This document shows, piece after piece, positions 55,338 through 63,947 of a stretch of DNA of 64,000 nt (position 1 is its first letter; each line of letters begins with the position of its first letter). The notes beneath the pieces were generated by a model. That model had not been told where the DNA came from, did no database searches, and saw only the letters and a program-made list of their open reading frames with translations. Origin of the DNA: G965218495 sp965262785. Lineage in GTDB: Bacteria > Bacteroidota > Rhodothermia > Rhodothermales > Bin80. The stretch lies in contig OZ253559.1 of NCBI GenBank assembly GCA_965262785.1, positions 310,001 through 374,000 on the forward strand, read 5' to 3'. The position numbers were made by a program, and so were the translations under genes.

Positions 55338-57507
55338 CCCGACTTCGCCATTTTGGGAACCAACCGTGGCCGAAGGGGGGCTAAACCAGGTACTCCCAGC
55401 CCACTTTTCGCCCTTTTCAGCCCCTTTTCAGCCGTATTTCTCGGCTATATGGTGAAGAATGCGTGAAGTTTAGCGTATTCGGCTGAAAAAGGCCATTGTA
55501 GTGCCAGGATTATTGGTGGGGACTTGCTACAGGTGCGCCCATGCACTATCTTGGAGTCGGCATTGAACTGCAGACACCATGTACATACGGGCGACCAAGA
55601 CCCACGCAAAGAAAGGCGAAGCGCGACACAGCTACCGCCTGGTACGCAGCGACCGCATCGGCGGGAAGGTGCGCCAGTCTACCCTGCTGAACCTGGGCGT
55701 CCACTTTGACACGCCCCGTGAGCAGTGGGGGACCTTGGTGCTTCACATAGAGAATTTGTTGCAGGGGCAGCCGACACTCGTGTTCGATCCCGACCTGCAG
55801 CACACGGCCGAAGCCATTGTCGCGCAGCTGCGCGCACGCGGCATAGGTGCACACGCGAAGCCGGAGGGTGAGCCTGACAGCGTCATGACGGTGGACATGG
55901 ACTCCCTTGAGCACCCGGAGCATGCCCGCAGCGTGGGCGCAGAGCGTGTCTGCCTTCAGGCGCTCGAGGATCTGGGACTGAAAGACACGCTGATCCAGGC
56001 CGGCGCCAAGGAGCGCGACGCGCGTCTGGCCGTAGCCCTGGTGGTCGCACGCATGCTGCATCCCAACAGCGAACGGGCTACGCTTCAGTGGTTGCAAAGC
56101 AGGTCGACGACGCTGGACCTGCTGGGGCTGCGCCCCGGCAGGAAAGTGTCGTTAGCGAAGCTGTATCGCATTGGGGACCTGCTCTGGGAGCACAACCAAG
56201 CGATTCAGCAAGCGCTCTTCCAAAAGGAGCGGACGCTCTTGAGCCTGCCGGAGACCGTTGTTTTTTATGACCTGACCAACACCCATTACCATGGCCGACA
56301 GCACGGCGAGTACCTGGCCTATGGACGTTCGAAGCAAAAGCGTTCCGATTGTCCGCTGGTGACGCTCGGGCTGGTGCTCGATGGCGCGGGCTTCCCGCGC
56401 ACCTGCGAGATCTTGCCCGGCAACGTCTCGGAGCCCGGCACGCTGCAGGACGCTATCGAGCGTCTGAACGCCAGCGTGGACGGCCAGAAGCCGACGGTGG
56501 TCATGGATGCAGGGATCGCTACGGAAGCAAACGTGTCCTGGCTGGCAGAACAGGGCTACGACTGGATCTGCGTACACCGGGGTAAGCGGCCCCTGCCGCC
56601 AGAGCGGGAGCCCGACAGTACGCTGACCACGCAGGCTGGACACGCCGTACGCGTGTGGCAGTTGCAGCAAAAGAAGCAGGAGATGCTGCTCTATGCCGTC
56701 AGCGAAGCCAGAAAGCACAAGGAAGAGCAGATCCTCCAGCGCCGGCGCACGCTACTGGAAGCAGCCCTCACCTCGCTGCACGAAGGGCTGCAGAAGCCCT
56801 ACCATACCAAGCGGCTCAAGAAGGTCGTAGAGCAGGTCGGACGCATAAAAGAGCGATATGCCCGCGTATCTCATCAGTACGAAGTGACGGTTGTAGAAGG
56901 GAGTGGCCCCAACGCCAAGGCCGTGAAGTTTGCACGCAAGACGCAGTGGGAAGAGGCCGATGAGGCCCTGGGGGGCTACGTGCTGCGCACCAGTCAGACG
57001 GGATGGGACCTTAAGCACATTGTAGCCACGTATTGGCGGCTGTCCGAGGTGGAGGCCACCTTCCGCTCGTTGAAGTCGGAACTGGGGATGCGGCCGCTAT
57101 ACCACAGCAAGGACGCACGCATCGCAGCGCACATCAGTATAGCTGTGTATGCCTATCACGCCGTGCACCTGATCCGGACCCGATTGAAGGCGCAAGACAT
57201 CCACACCAGCTGGAAGACGCTTCGCCAGAAGCTGAGCGCCTGGCAACGGGTGATGACAACCGTAAAGGACACCCAGGGCCAGGTGATTGTCAACGTGCAG
57301 GACGAGCGCCCAAGGGCAGAGCTGGCTCAGATAGCGCGCATCTGCGGCGTCACGCCCAGCCTGCATCGGCAACGCTACGTGCGCCAGGACTAAGGCAGGC
57401 GCACGGCGTTAGAAAAGTAGTGCCAGCCAGGCGGGAGTACACCCTTTTCTTATATGTGGAGAATGTGTCCACCTATACTGTTTGAGTCATAAAATGGCGA
57501 AGTAGAG
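55338..57507 (+). mobile_element. IS1634-type insertion sequence (2,170 bp) with 4-bp target duplication
   Basis: Inverted ends: left CCCGACTTCGCCATTTT and right, reverse-complemented, CTCTACTTCGCCATTTT (14 of 17 match). CCAG is duplicated at 55334-55337 and 57508-57511. Removing the element with one CCAG copy rejoins the host gene in frame as 'RAP' + 'RSNFIAGAEQS', which is the family sequence. The placement of the ends is therefore well supported. One transposase gene occupies 55579-57393; the ~240-bp left margin has no gene. Confidence 0.88.
55579..57393 (+). CDS. IS1634-family transposase
   Basis: A 604-residue DDE transposase of the IS1634 (IS4-related) family. The start 'MYIRATKTHAKKGEARHSYRL' is the typical N-terminus ('RYYRLVESYRTGGKVRQ'-like, here 'RLVRSDRIGGKVRQSTL'). 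The core holds 'VVFYDLTNTHYHG' (first Asp), 'KRSDCPLVTLGLVLDGAGFP', 'PTVVMDAGIATEANVSWL' (second Asp) and 'YWRLSEVEATFRSLKSELGMRPLYH' with the conserved Glu; the short form 'IVATYWRLSEVEATFRSLK' covers the signature. A lysine-rich helical insertion (~residues 380-440) precedes the last part. The frame is complete and the element should be active. Confidence 0.93.
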   Translation: MYIRATKTHAKKGEARHSYRLVRSDRIGGKVRQSTLLNLGVHFDTPREQWGTLVLHIENLLQGQPTLVFDPDLQHTAEAIVAQLRARGIGAHAKPEGEPDSVMTVDMDSLEHPEHARSVGAERVCLQALEDLGLKDTLIQAGAKERDARLAVALVVARMLHPNSERATLQWLQSRSTTLDLLGLRPGRKVSLAKLYRIGDLLWEHNQAIQQALFQKERTLLSLPETVVFYDLTNTHYHGRQHGEYLAYGRSKQKRSDCPLVTLGLVLDGAGFPRTCEILPGNVSEPGTLQDAIERLNASVDGQKPTVVMDAGIATEANVSWLAEQGYDWICVHRGKRPLPPEREPDSTLTTQAGHAVRVWQLQQKKQEMLLYAVSEARKHKEEQILQRRRTLLEAALTSLHEGLQKPYHTKRLKKVVEQVGRIKERYARVSHQYEVTVVEGSGPNAKAVKFARKTQWEEADEALGGYVLRTSQTGWDLKHIVATYWRLSEVEATFRSLKSELGMRPLYHSKDARIAAHISIAVYAYHAVHLIRTRLKAQDIHTSWKTLRQKLSAWQRVMTTVKDTQGQVIVNVQDERPRAELAQIARICGVTPSLHRQRYVRQD

Positions 57508-57981
57508 CCAGGTCCAACTTTATCGCTGGAGCTGAGCAGTCCTTTCTCGACGAAGTGGCTGAGGCCGCAGGAAAGGATCCCATCGAGTTTCGTCTTGCAC
57601 TCTTGGAACGTGCCAGAACCAATCCTGCCGGAGAGCGCAACGACTACGACGCCGTTCGCTATGCAGACGTGCTGGAATTGGTTCGGGAGAGATCGGGCTG
57701 GGGCGAAGATCAGTCAGGTGTCCACCGCGGCGTTGCCGCCTACTATTGCCACAACTCCTACGCGGCGCATGTGCTCGACATGGTTGTCGAAGAAGGGAAG
57801 CCGCTGATTCAGAGGGTCTGCAGCGCCCTTGACTGTGGCATCGTTGTTAGTCCTGACGCCGCTTCCAACCTGGTTGAAGGTGCCGTTGTTGACGGCATAG
57901 GCAACGCCATGTTCGGCTCTATGACCTTCAAGGAAGGTGTTCCTGAAAAGAACAACTTTGATACGTACCGCCTTATTCGTC
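57508..57981 (+). pseudogene. Molybdopterin oxidoreductase gene, segment 3
   Basis: Continues the gene after the IS1634 element: 'RSNFIAGAEQSFLDEVAEAA', 'GKDPIEFRLALLERA', 'GVAAYYCHNSYAAHVLDMVV', 'RVCSALDCGIVVSPDAA', 'EGAVVDGIGNAMFGSMTF' and 'KNNFDTYRLIR'. The DCG and 'GIGNA' blocks are the second molybdopterin-binding region of the family. The last base before intron D (C at 57981) is the first base of a codon that is completed by AA at 61950-61951, giving Gln. The four bases at the start are the second CCAG copy. Confidence 0.9.
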
Positions 57982-58452
57982 GTGCGCCGTGAAAAGGCGC
58001 TTTCCTGTGGCGGGTGCGAATCCCGCCCAACATCTGTCGCTCCAGTTGGTAGCGGCCTCAGCGTACTATGGAGGTAACGACATGGAATGAAGCACTGGGG
58101 TTAACGGGCTACGCAAGTAGCTTAGCGACCATGCGGGCCGGAACGTGAGTGAACGTCGAGCAGGCCCCGAAACGGGTGATGCGAGTGTCGACCTTCCGAC
58201 GATATGGGGAAGACCGCTGCGGCTCGGGAAGAGAGCGACAGAAGCACCGAGACCGACTCGCCGGGGTATTGGCGCTGGCACGCATGGAAGATCAGGGAAG
58301 TGGCAACACGGGAAGCCCTGTCGGTGCTGTTGCACGCAGCAACCGGGACCCCGCGAGGGGCAAGCTGGGCCGTCAGGGTGGCGGATGGGCCCGTACTACT
58401 GAAGACGCGGGGTAATGCCCGTAGAGGGAAGGGGCCCTAAGTTGAACGCTGT

Positions 58453-59811
58453 ATGGAACGGACAAAAGGCATGACTACTGACGAGCGTCTAACAGGGTCA
58501 AAGAAGGTTCGGAGGCTCCAGACCATACTGCATGCGAAAGCGAAGGAAGATCCCAACTGGCGATTCCACGCGCTGGCCGACAAGGTGTGGCGCATGGACT
58601 TTCTTCAGGAAGCGTGGGCGATGGTCCGCCGCAACGGCGGATCGGCTGGCGTGGATGGAGAGAGCATTGCGGACATTGAAGCGTACGGCGTGGCGCGCTG
58701 GCTGGGGGAACTGTCGCAGGATTTGCGGGAGGACACCTACACACCGAGGCCGGTGCGCCAGGTGCTCATCCCCAAGAAGCAACCGGGGAAGTTTCGTCCT
58801 TTGGGTATTCCGTGTCTTCGGGACCGGGTCGCACAGACATCAGCGATGCTGGTATTGTCGCCGATATTTGAGGCGGACCTGCAACCGGAGCAGTACGGCT
58901 ACCGGCCGAAACGAAGTGCGAAGGATGCGGTGCGCCGCATCCACCGTCTGTTGAACACCGGGCACCGCGCAGTGATTGATGCGGATCTGTCCAATTACTT
59001 CGGCGAGATCCCACACGCTGAACTGATGAAGAGCATGGCGCGTCGCATAAGCGATGGGCGGATGCTTGGACTCATCAAGATGTGGTTGATCATGGCAGTA
59101 GTAGAGGACGACGGTCGTGGCGGCAAGCGCCGCACGAACCGTGCCCGACGGGAGCGCAAGGGGACCCCTCAAGGGAGCCCGATATCGCCGCTGTTAAGCA
59201 ACATTTACATGCGGCGCTTCATCCTCGGTTGGAAGCTGCTGGGCTATGCCCGGCGGTTTGGCGCAGAGATCGTAGCCTACGCCGACGACTTCTGTGTGTT
59301 GGGCAAGGCACCGCCAGCAGAGATGCTGCAGGTAGTCACCCGACTCATGGGGAAGCTGAAGCTGGAGATCAATGCGCAAAAGACCCGATGCTTACAATGC
59401 CCCGAGGAGCCTTTTGAGTTCTTGGGATACCGCATTGGCCGGAACTATCGTCCCAAAAGTGGCAGCCGTTACATTGGCACGCGACCGAGTAAGGCGAGCG
59501 TTCAGAGCATCTGCCGCCGCATCAGCGAGCAAACGGATCCGAGATTCGGGACTATGGCAGCAGAGGAGATGGTTCAGCGTCTCAACTGGATGATATCCGG
59601 CTGGGCGAACTACTTCACACTGGGGCAGGTGAATCCTGCCTACCGGGCCATAGACCGGCACGCGACGCGGAGGCTGCGACAGTGGTTCTGTCGGAAGCAC
59701 AAGATGAAGTCCAAGAAGCACGTGCGCTTCTCAGACATACGGCTGCGGAAACACTACGGCCTGATCTACCTTGCGCCTACGACACGCAACTTTCCGTGGG
59801 CGAAGGCATGA
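58453..59811 (+). CDS. Group II intron reverse transcriptase/maturase (intron D)
   Basis: A 452-residue intron-encoded protein. RT blocks: 'RRNGGSAGVDGESIADIEAY', 'GKFRPLGIPCLRDRVAQT', 'EQYGYRPKRSAKDAVRRIH', 'AVIDADLSNYFGEIPHAEL', 'GTPQGSPISPLLSNIYMRRF' and the active site 'VAYADDFCVLGK', then 'FEFLGYRIGRNY'. The maturase region has 'LNWMISGWANYFTLGQVNPA'. There is no endonuclease domain. It is distantly similar to the A protein, agreeing with the shared RNA features, and clearly different from the C protein. It is intact and lies fully before domain V, so it can be translated from unspliced RNA. Confidence 0.95.
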   Translation: MERTKGMTTDERLTGSKKVRRLQTILHAKAKEDPNWRFHALADKVWRMDFLQEAWAMVRRNGGSAGVDGESIADIEAYGVARWLGELSQDLREDTYTPRPVRQVLIPKKQPGKFRPLGIPCLRDRVAQTSAMLVLSPIFEADLQPEQYGYRPKRSAKDAVRRIHRLLNTGHRAVIDADLSNYFGEIPHAELMKSMARRISDGRMLGLIKMWLIMAVVEDDGRGGKRRTNRARRERKGTPQGSPISPLLSNIYMRRFILGWKLLGYARRFGAEIVAYADDFCVLGKAPPAEMLQVVTRLMGKLKLEINAQKTRCLQCPEEPFEFLGYRIGRNYRPKSGSRYIGTRPSKASVQSICRRISEQTDPRFGTMAAEEMVQRLNWMISGWANYFTLGQVNPAYRAIDRHATRRLRQWFCRKHKMKSKKHVRFSDIRLRKHYGLIYLAPTTRNFPWAKA

Positions 59812-59819
59812 GTTCAACT

Positions 59820-59853
59820 GAAAGCCGGGTACAGGAAACCTGTACGCCCGGTT
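59820..59853 (+). ncRNA. Domain V of intron D
   Basis: AAAGCCGGGTACAGGAAACC then TGTACGCCCGGTT: a canonical 34-nt domain V hairpin with a GAAA loop. It ends exactly where intron A3 starts. Confidence 0.88.
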
Positions 59854-61842
59854 GTGTGTCCAGTCAAGGCTGGCATGTTCAGCAGGAGTCAGTCCTGCCA
59901 GAGTAGAAATCAGAGCTCTGTAGCTTGGGTAGCATGGAAGCGGGAAACCTAATTCATGAAGCCTACCGACACGGTCTCCGTAAGGGAGACCGCGAGTCAT
60001 CGGGCCGTAACGAGAGTAAACGCATAGGTGGCCTCGAGAGTATATCCCGAAGGTCGAGCCCTCAACCGATGGGCGAAGACAGCACGGGCGGTCGAAATCT
60101 GATTGGGACGACCGCACCGCTTCGGCGGGGTGATAGCGACGGCACGATGACAAGGACATGCCGAGCAACTGGAGAAGCCCTCCTCGCCCCGGTGAGAAAT
60201 TGCCGGAGGAAGGTAGGTACTATAACCGGTGGCACCGGGAAGTGTACCGAAGGCGAGAGGGTGGCGGAGAGGTGCGTAGTAGCGATGAAACGGGGTAATG
60301 CCCGTGGAGCGAAGGCGCCTCGCTGCTGGTATGTTTTCCGACAATAAAGGGAGGCACTGAAGACATGAAAGAGGCTACTATAAGCCTGCAGGACCTGAGG
60401 AGGAGAATATACCGCAAAGCCAAGGCAGTACCAGAGTGGCGTTTTTGGGGCATGTACGTGCATGTCTGCAAGCTGGAGACGCTGCAGGAGGCGTATCGTA
60501 TGGCGAAGCGCAACGACGGTGCCCCCGGCATCGACGGCATGACGTTTGCGGCCATTGAGACGACCGGCTTGCAGAGGTTTCTGGAGTGCATTCAGCGCGA
60601 TCTGATCCTACGGTGTTACCAGCCCTCGCCATTGCGTAAGAAGCGGATCCCCAAGGGTGGCGGTAAATTCCGCACGCTGGGCATACCGACGATACGGGAT
60701 CGCGTGGTGCAGGGGGCGCTGAAGCTGATTCTGGAGCCGATCTTTGAGGCTGACTTTCAGGAGGGATCCTATGGATATCGGCCAAAGCGTGCGCCGCATG
60801 CTGCTGTACATCGAGTAACTTCGGCGGTAGTCAAAGGAATGACCCGGGTCATTGATGTGGACTTGGCGTCGTATTTCGATACGATTCGTCATCACATCCT
60901 GCTCCGACAGGTCGCGCTCCGTGTTAAGGATCGTGACATTCTGTGGCTACTGAAGCGGATACTCAAGTCCGGTGGCAAGAAAGGTGTACCTCAAGGGGGC
61001 GTCATCTCGCCGCTTTTGAGCAACATCTACCTCAATGGGGTGGATCGGATGCTGGAGCGCGCGAAGGCAGTCACCCGCGAGAAGGGGTATTTCCATATGG
61101 AGTACGCCCGTTTTGCCGACGACCTGGTGATCGTGGTGGACGGCTACCGCAAGTGGCGGTGGCTGGAGCGAGGCGTGTACAAGCGCCTGTTGGAAGAGTT
61201 GGCCAAGCTTGACGTTTCATTGAACGTGGAGAAGACGCGGAGAGTGGACCTCACCCAACGGGAGAGCTTCACATTCCTGGGTTTCCGCATTCGTCGGCAT
61301 AAGACGAAGCGGGGCCGTTGGGGCGTATTGAGCGTGCCTCGTATGAAGGCTCGTACAAAGCTCTTGCGGCGACTCAAGGAGGAATTCCGACGTTTCCGAT
61401 CACAGCCGGTGGAACGGGTAATTGCTCGCATCAACCCAATACTGCGGGGATGGGTGAATTATTTCCGCACGGGGCAATCGAGCCGTTGCTTCGGTTACGT
61501 ACGTAACTGGGTCGAGCTTAAGATCCGGCGCCATCTGATGCGTGCCCGCGGACGAAAGGGTTATGGGTGGAAGCGGTGGAGTAGGCGGATGTTCTACGAG
61601 CGACTGGGGTTGTATGCTCAGTGGCAGATAGAGTACTACCGGCCGAAAGCGCGCCCACGCCAACTGCGCATGAACTTTGCGGTGTAATCAGCAGGTAAGC
61701 CCGGTGCGGGAAAACCGCATGCCGTGGTTTGACGAGGCGGGGCCTGGAAACGTGATTCATGGGAGCCGGACTGAGGCCCGGAGCGAAAGCGACGGACAAG
61801 CCACCGGACCCTACGGGTTGGCGCGCCAGGCCCCGACCCTAC
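59854..61842 (+). mobile_element. Group II intron A3 (1,989 nt), inside D
   Basis: Third copy of intron A, again 1,989 nt (GTGTGTCCAGTC ... CCGACCCTAC), but in a different host intron. It differs from A1/A2 at scattered bases (about a dozen in the RT gene). As in E1 and E2, the insertion point is the 3' edge of the host's domain V: CCCGGTT/TGACGAG here, ACGGAT/CTGTGG there. Confidence 0.92.
60365..61687 (+). CDS. Group II intron reverse transcriptase/maturase (intron A3)
   Basis: The 440-residue protein of A3. It differs from the A1 protein at about ten places ('IETTGLQ' for 'IEATGLQ', 'CYQPSPL' for 'CYRPSPL', 'GGKKGVP' for 'GGKRGVP', 'FRRFRSQPVER' for 'FRHLRSQPVGR', 'LYAQWQ' for 'LYDQWQ'). 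All catalytic and maturase motifs, including 'ARFADDLVIVVDGY', are kept, and the GGGAGG before the ATG is present. Mainly mild substitutions and an intact frame suggest that A3 and A1/A2 derive from separate, still functional insertions. Confidence 0.95.
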   Translation: MKEATISLQDLRRRIYRKAKAVPEWRFWGMYVHVCKLETLQEAYRMAKRNDGAPGIDGMTFAAIETTGLQRFLECIQRDLILRCYQPSPLRKKRIPKGGGKFRTLGIPTIRDRVVQGALKLILEPIFEADFQEGSYGYRPKRAPHAAVHRVTSAVVKGMTRVIDVDLASYFDTIRHHILLRQVALRVKDRDILWLLKRILKSGGKKGVPQGGVISPLLSNIYLNGVDRMLERAKAVTREKGYFHMEYARFADDLVIVVDGYRKWRWLERGVYKRLLEELAKLDVSLNVEKTRRVDLTQRESFTFLGFRIRRHKTKRGRWGVLSVPRMKARTKLLRRLKEEFRRFRSQPVERVIARINPILRGWVNYFRTGQSSRCFGYVRNWVELKIRRHLMRARGRKGYGWKRWSRRMFYERLGLYAQWQIEYYRPKARPRQLRMNFAV

Positions 61843-61949
61843 TGACGAGCAGGGGGTGGGGCGTCCTATGGAAGCCTGACTGAGTGCCGGAGCGAAAGCG
61901 ACGGATAGCGCACAGGATCCTACGGGATCGTCCCACCCCTTGACTCTAC

Positions 61950-62143
61950 AAAGCGAGGCGCCGAAGGCCATAGATGTTCATTTTGTAAAGAATGAGACAG
62001 ATCCCACGGGGTTGGGCGAACCTGCATTCCCACCGGTATTCGGAGCCCTTGCCAACGCGTTGTATAGGGCGACTGGAAAGCGGATTTACGACCAACCGTT
62101 TGCGCCTCAGATTGAAGCGCACATGGAAGGGGCAGGGGGATAG
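61950..62143 (+). pseudogene. Molybdopterin oxidoreductase gene, segment 4 (C-terminus)
   Basis: After intron D the gene resumes in frame with 'SEAPKAIDVHFVKNETDPTG' and then 'LGEPAFPPVFGALANALYRA', where the Glu of Gly-Leu-Gly-Glu-Pro is the catalytic base of this family, and ends 'GKRIYDQPF' ... 'HMEGAGG' at 62143. The four segments total about 2,260 coding nt (~754 residues), the normal family length, so no part of the gene is missing despite some 11 kb of inserted DNA. The ATG at 61940 lies in intron sequence and is not a real start. Confidence 0.9.
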
Positions 62144-62501
62144 AGTCACAATGCATCAGTCCATTGACATCGAGTGTAAGAACGATGAGGAGTGCAGGCC
62201 TTGCCTATGCGTTTACCGGAACTACGGGCAAACAATCCAGTCGAGTGCCGGACCATGGAACATGCCTTGCCCAGTGACGGGCATAGCGCGTATTCCGATG
62301 AATTCGCGCACCTGAAATTGGTAACCGAGTCGAGTGGGTAGCAGGGGTCCCAGCGATCTTCTGCGGCGCAGGCTGTCAGGTAGCCTCAAGCGGGATGACC
62401 TGGCCCATTCGGTAGCGCGCATGACAGGCCACCTCGATCCACCGCGCATTGCGCAGCAACAGAAAGTTGTTGCCTTGCCGTGCAGTGACGCCACGCGTTA
62501 G
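62144..62501. other. Intergenic region before tRNA-Ser
   Basis: No supported gene. Open frames on the minus strand lack family features. It separates the broken oxidoreductase gene from the tRNA-frr-pyrH-tsf block. Confidence 0.45.
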
Positions 62502-62589
62502 CGGAGAGGGAGGGATTCGAACCCTCGGTACCCGCTCAGGGTACACTCGCTTTCCAGGCGAGCCCGTTCGGCCGCTCCGGCACCTCTCC
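62502..62589 (-). tRNA. tRNA-Ser (anticodon GGA)
   Basis: On the minus strand: acceptor stem GGAGAGG/CCTCTCC with discriminator G, D-arm GCCGGAGCGG-type sequence, anticodon stem CTCGC/GCGAG with loop CTGGAAA (anticodon GGA, reading UCC and UCU), a long class II variable arm (TACCCTGAGCGGGTA) and T-arm GGGTTCGAATCCC. Length is 88 nt; no encoded CCA. It lies 2 bp from the end of frr. Confidence 0.95.
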
Positions 62590-62591
62590 GG

Positions 62592-63161
62592 CTAAATTGC
62601 CATAATGGCATCCTCCTTCAAGCGGAGAACGCCGTCAATCTTTTTTACGTAGCTATTGGTCTCGTCTTGCAGGCGATCGTCCGCCATATAGCGCATGTCT
62701 TCCGACAGCTTTTCCTCTTCCTGCGTCGATTTGACGTCGTCCCGGGCATGGCGCCTGATGTTGCGGATGGCGATCTTCGCTTCCTCACCCAAGCGGCGCG
62801 CGCTCTTCACGAGTTCCCGCCTGCGCTCTTCGGTCAGCGGCGGGACCGGTACGCGGATAAGCGCCCCGTCATTGGACGGGTTTAAACCCAGGTTACAGCT
62901 CAAGATGGCCTTTTCCACCAGCCGCAAGGTTGCGCGGTCCCACGGCTGGACGACAAGCAGGTCGGCCTGCGGTGCGGTAACCGAAGCCAAGTGGCTCAGC
63001 GGCATCACCCGGTCGTACGCGTGTACCTTCACATCGGCCAGCATTAGAGGTGACGCGCGGCCCGCACGAATGCCCTGCAGCTTGGCCTTGAGGTCCCTAA
63101 TGGTCCGGTCCATCCGGTCCCGGGCATCCTCCAGGATCAATTCCAGCATCTCGTCAAGCAT
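62592..63161 (-). CDS. frr: Ribosome recycling factor
   Basis: Splits post-termination ribosomes together with EF-G. The 189-residue product has the family's helical domain I and small domain II: 'DRTIRDLKAKLQGIRAGRAS' near residues 18-37, 'YDRVMPLSHLASVTAPQADL', 'LVVQPWDRATLRLVEKAI', 'GLNPSNDGALIRVPVPPLTEERR' (hallmark Pro-Pro-Leu-Thr-Glu-Glu-Arg-Arg-x-Glu) and 'IRNIRRHARDDVK'. The start at 63161 is supported by GGAGG seven bases upstream. It follows pyrH after 18 bp, the usual tsf-pyrH-frr order, so it is probably co-transcribed with them. tRNA-Ser lies just downstream on the same strand. Confidence 0.96.
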   Translation of the reverse strand: MLDEMLELILEDARDRMDRTIRDLKAKLQGIRAGRASPLMLADVKVHAYDRVMPLSHLASVTAPQADLLVVQPWDRATLRLVEKAILSCNLGLNPSNDGALIRVPVPPLTEERRRELVKSARRLGEEAKIAIRNIRRHARDDVKSTQEEEKLSEDMRYMADDRLQDETNSYVKKIDGVLRLKEDAIMAI

Positions 63162-63179
63162 GGAGGTACCTCCAGGGCC

Positions 63180-63911
63180 CTAGGTTTCCCAGTGGACCAG
63201 CGTGCCTACGTGCTCTCCCTGCACAATGCGAAGCAGGCTACCGCCAGTATTAACGTCAAAAACGATGATCGGCAGCTTAGACTCCTCGCAAAGTGTAAAT
63301 GCCGTCATGTCCATTACACGCAAGCCTCTCCGAATAACTTCTTCTCCCGAGATGTGCTCGTAATGCTCGGCATCGATGTCTATCTCGGGATCCGCAGAAA
63401 AAATCCCGTTTACGCGGGTACCCTTGATGAGGACCTCCGCATCAATTTCGAGCGCCCTGAGGGCGGCTGCTGTGTCCGTAGTAAAGTACGGACTGCCTGT
63501 GCCGCTTCCAAAAATGACGACCCGGCCTTTTTCCAGATGTCGGAGTGCCCGGCGGCGAATAAAGGGCTCCGCAATCTGCTCCATGACGATGCTGGACAGC
63601 AGCCGCGTCTGCAAGCCGCGCTGCTCCAACGCATCTTGGAGCGCCATGGCATTGATCATCGTCGAAAGCATGCCCATATAGTCGCTCATGGCGCGGGTCA
63701 TGTCCGCAGACGCCTCGCGGACGCCGCGGTAAATGTTGCCGCCACCGATGACCAACGCTACTTCAACTCCTGCAGAGACCACGCTGGAAATCTCCCGCGC
63801 ATAGCGCTGCAGGACTTCCTTGTCGATTCCGAAGGACTGCCCGCCAAGTAAGGCTGCACCGCTAAACTTGACCAGAATGCGGCGGTAAGCAGGGCCGGGC
63901 TTGGTTTCCAA
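63180..63911 (-). CDS. pyrH: UMP kinase
   Basis: Phosphorylates UMP to UDP with ATP in pyrimidine nucleotide synthesis; a hexamer of the amino-acid-kinase fold. The 243-residue product shows 'YRRILVKFSGAALLGG' (N-terminal Lys/Gly loop), 'VALVIGGGNIYRGV', 'ADMTRAMSDYMGMLSTMINA', 'RRALRHLEKGRVVIFGSGTGSP' with 'GRVVIFGSGTGSPYFTTDTAA' as the key block, 'VLIKGTRVNGIFSADPEID' and the C-terminal 'IVFDVNTGGSLLRIVQGEHVGT'. The start at 63911 is a TTG; no ATG or GTG fits and the family N-terminus follows at once. It lies 36 bp after tsf, upstream of frr. The operon couples translation factors and UTP supply. Confidence 0.96.
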   Translation of the reverse strand: METKPGPAYRRILVKFSGAALLGGQSFGIDKEVLQRYAREISSVVSAGVEVALVIGGGNIYRGVREASADMTRAMSDYMGMLSTMINAMALQDALEQRGLQTRLLSSIVMEQIAEPFIRRRALRHLEKGRVVIFGSGTGSPYFTTDTAAALRALEIDAEVLIKGTRVNGIFSADPEIDIDAEHYEHISGEEVIRRGLRVMDMTAFTLCEESKLPIIVFDVNTGGSLLRIVQGEHVGTLVHWET

Positions 63912-63947
63912 GGGGATGGCGTTTCTAGGCTGCCCGGTATTGTCGGG

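Larger units (their letters stand above)
57982..61949 (+). mobile_element. Group II intron D (1,979 nt, RT-encoding), carrying intron A3
   Basis: D starts GTGCGCCGTGAAAAGGCGC and ends ...CTTGACTCTAC. Its own parts are 57982-59853 and 61843-61949. Domain V is at 59820-59853 (AAAGCCGGGTACAGG ... CCTGTACGCCCGGTT) and A3 begins at the next base. The 107-nt stretch after domain V is clearly related to the ~112-nt stretch in intron A (shared GCCGGAGCGAAAGCGACGG and CCTACGGG), so D and A belong to one class with an extended 3' region. Removing D with its passenger joins the oxidoreductase exons exactly in frame as 'YRLIR-Q-SEAPKAIDV'. Confidence 0.92.

Noticed and set aside
57982..57992. Stop codon of a separate short oxidoreductase ending at 57992
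   Set aside because: The last codons are intron D sequence (GTGCGCCGTGA); the true exon ends at 57981.
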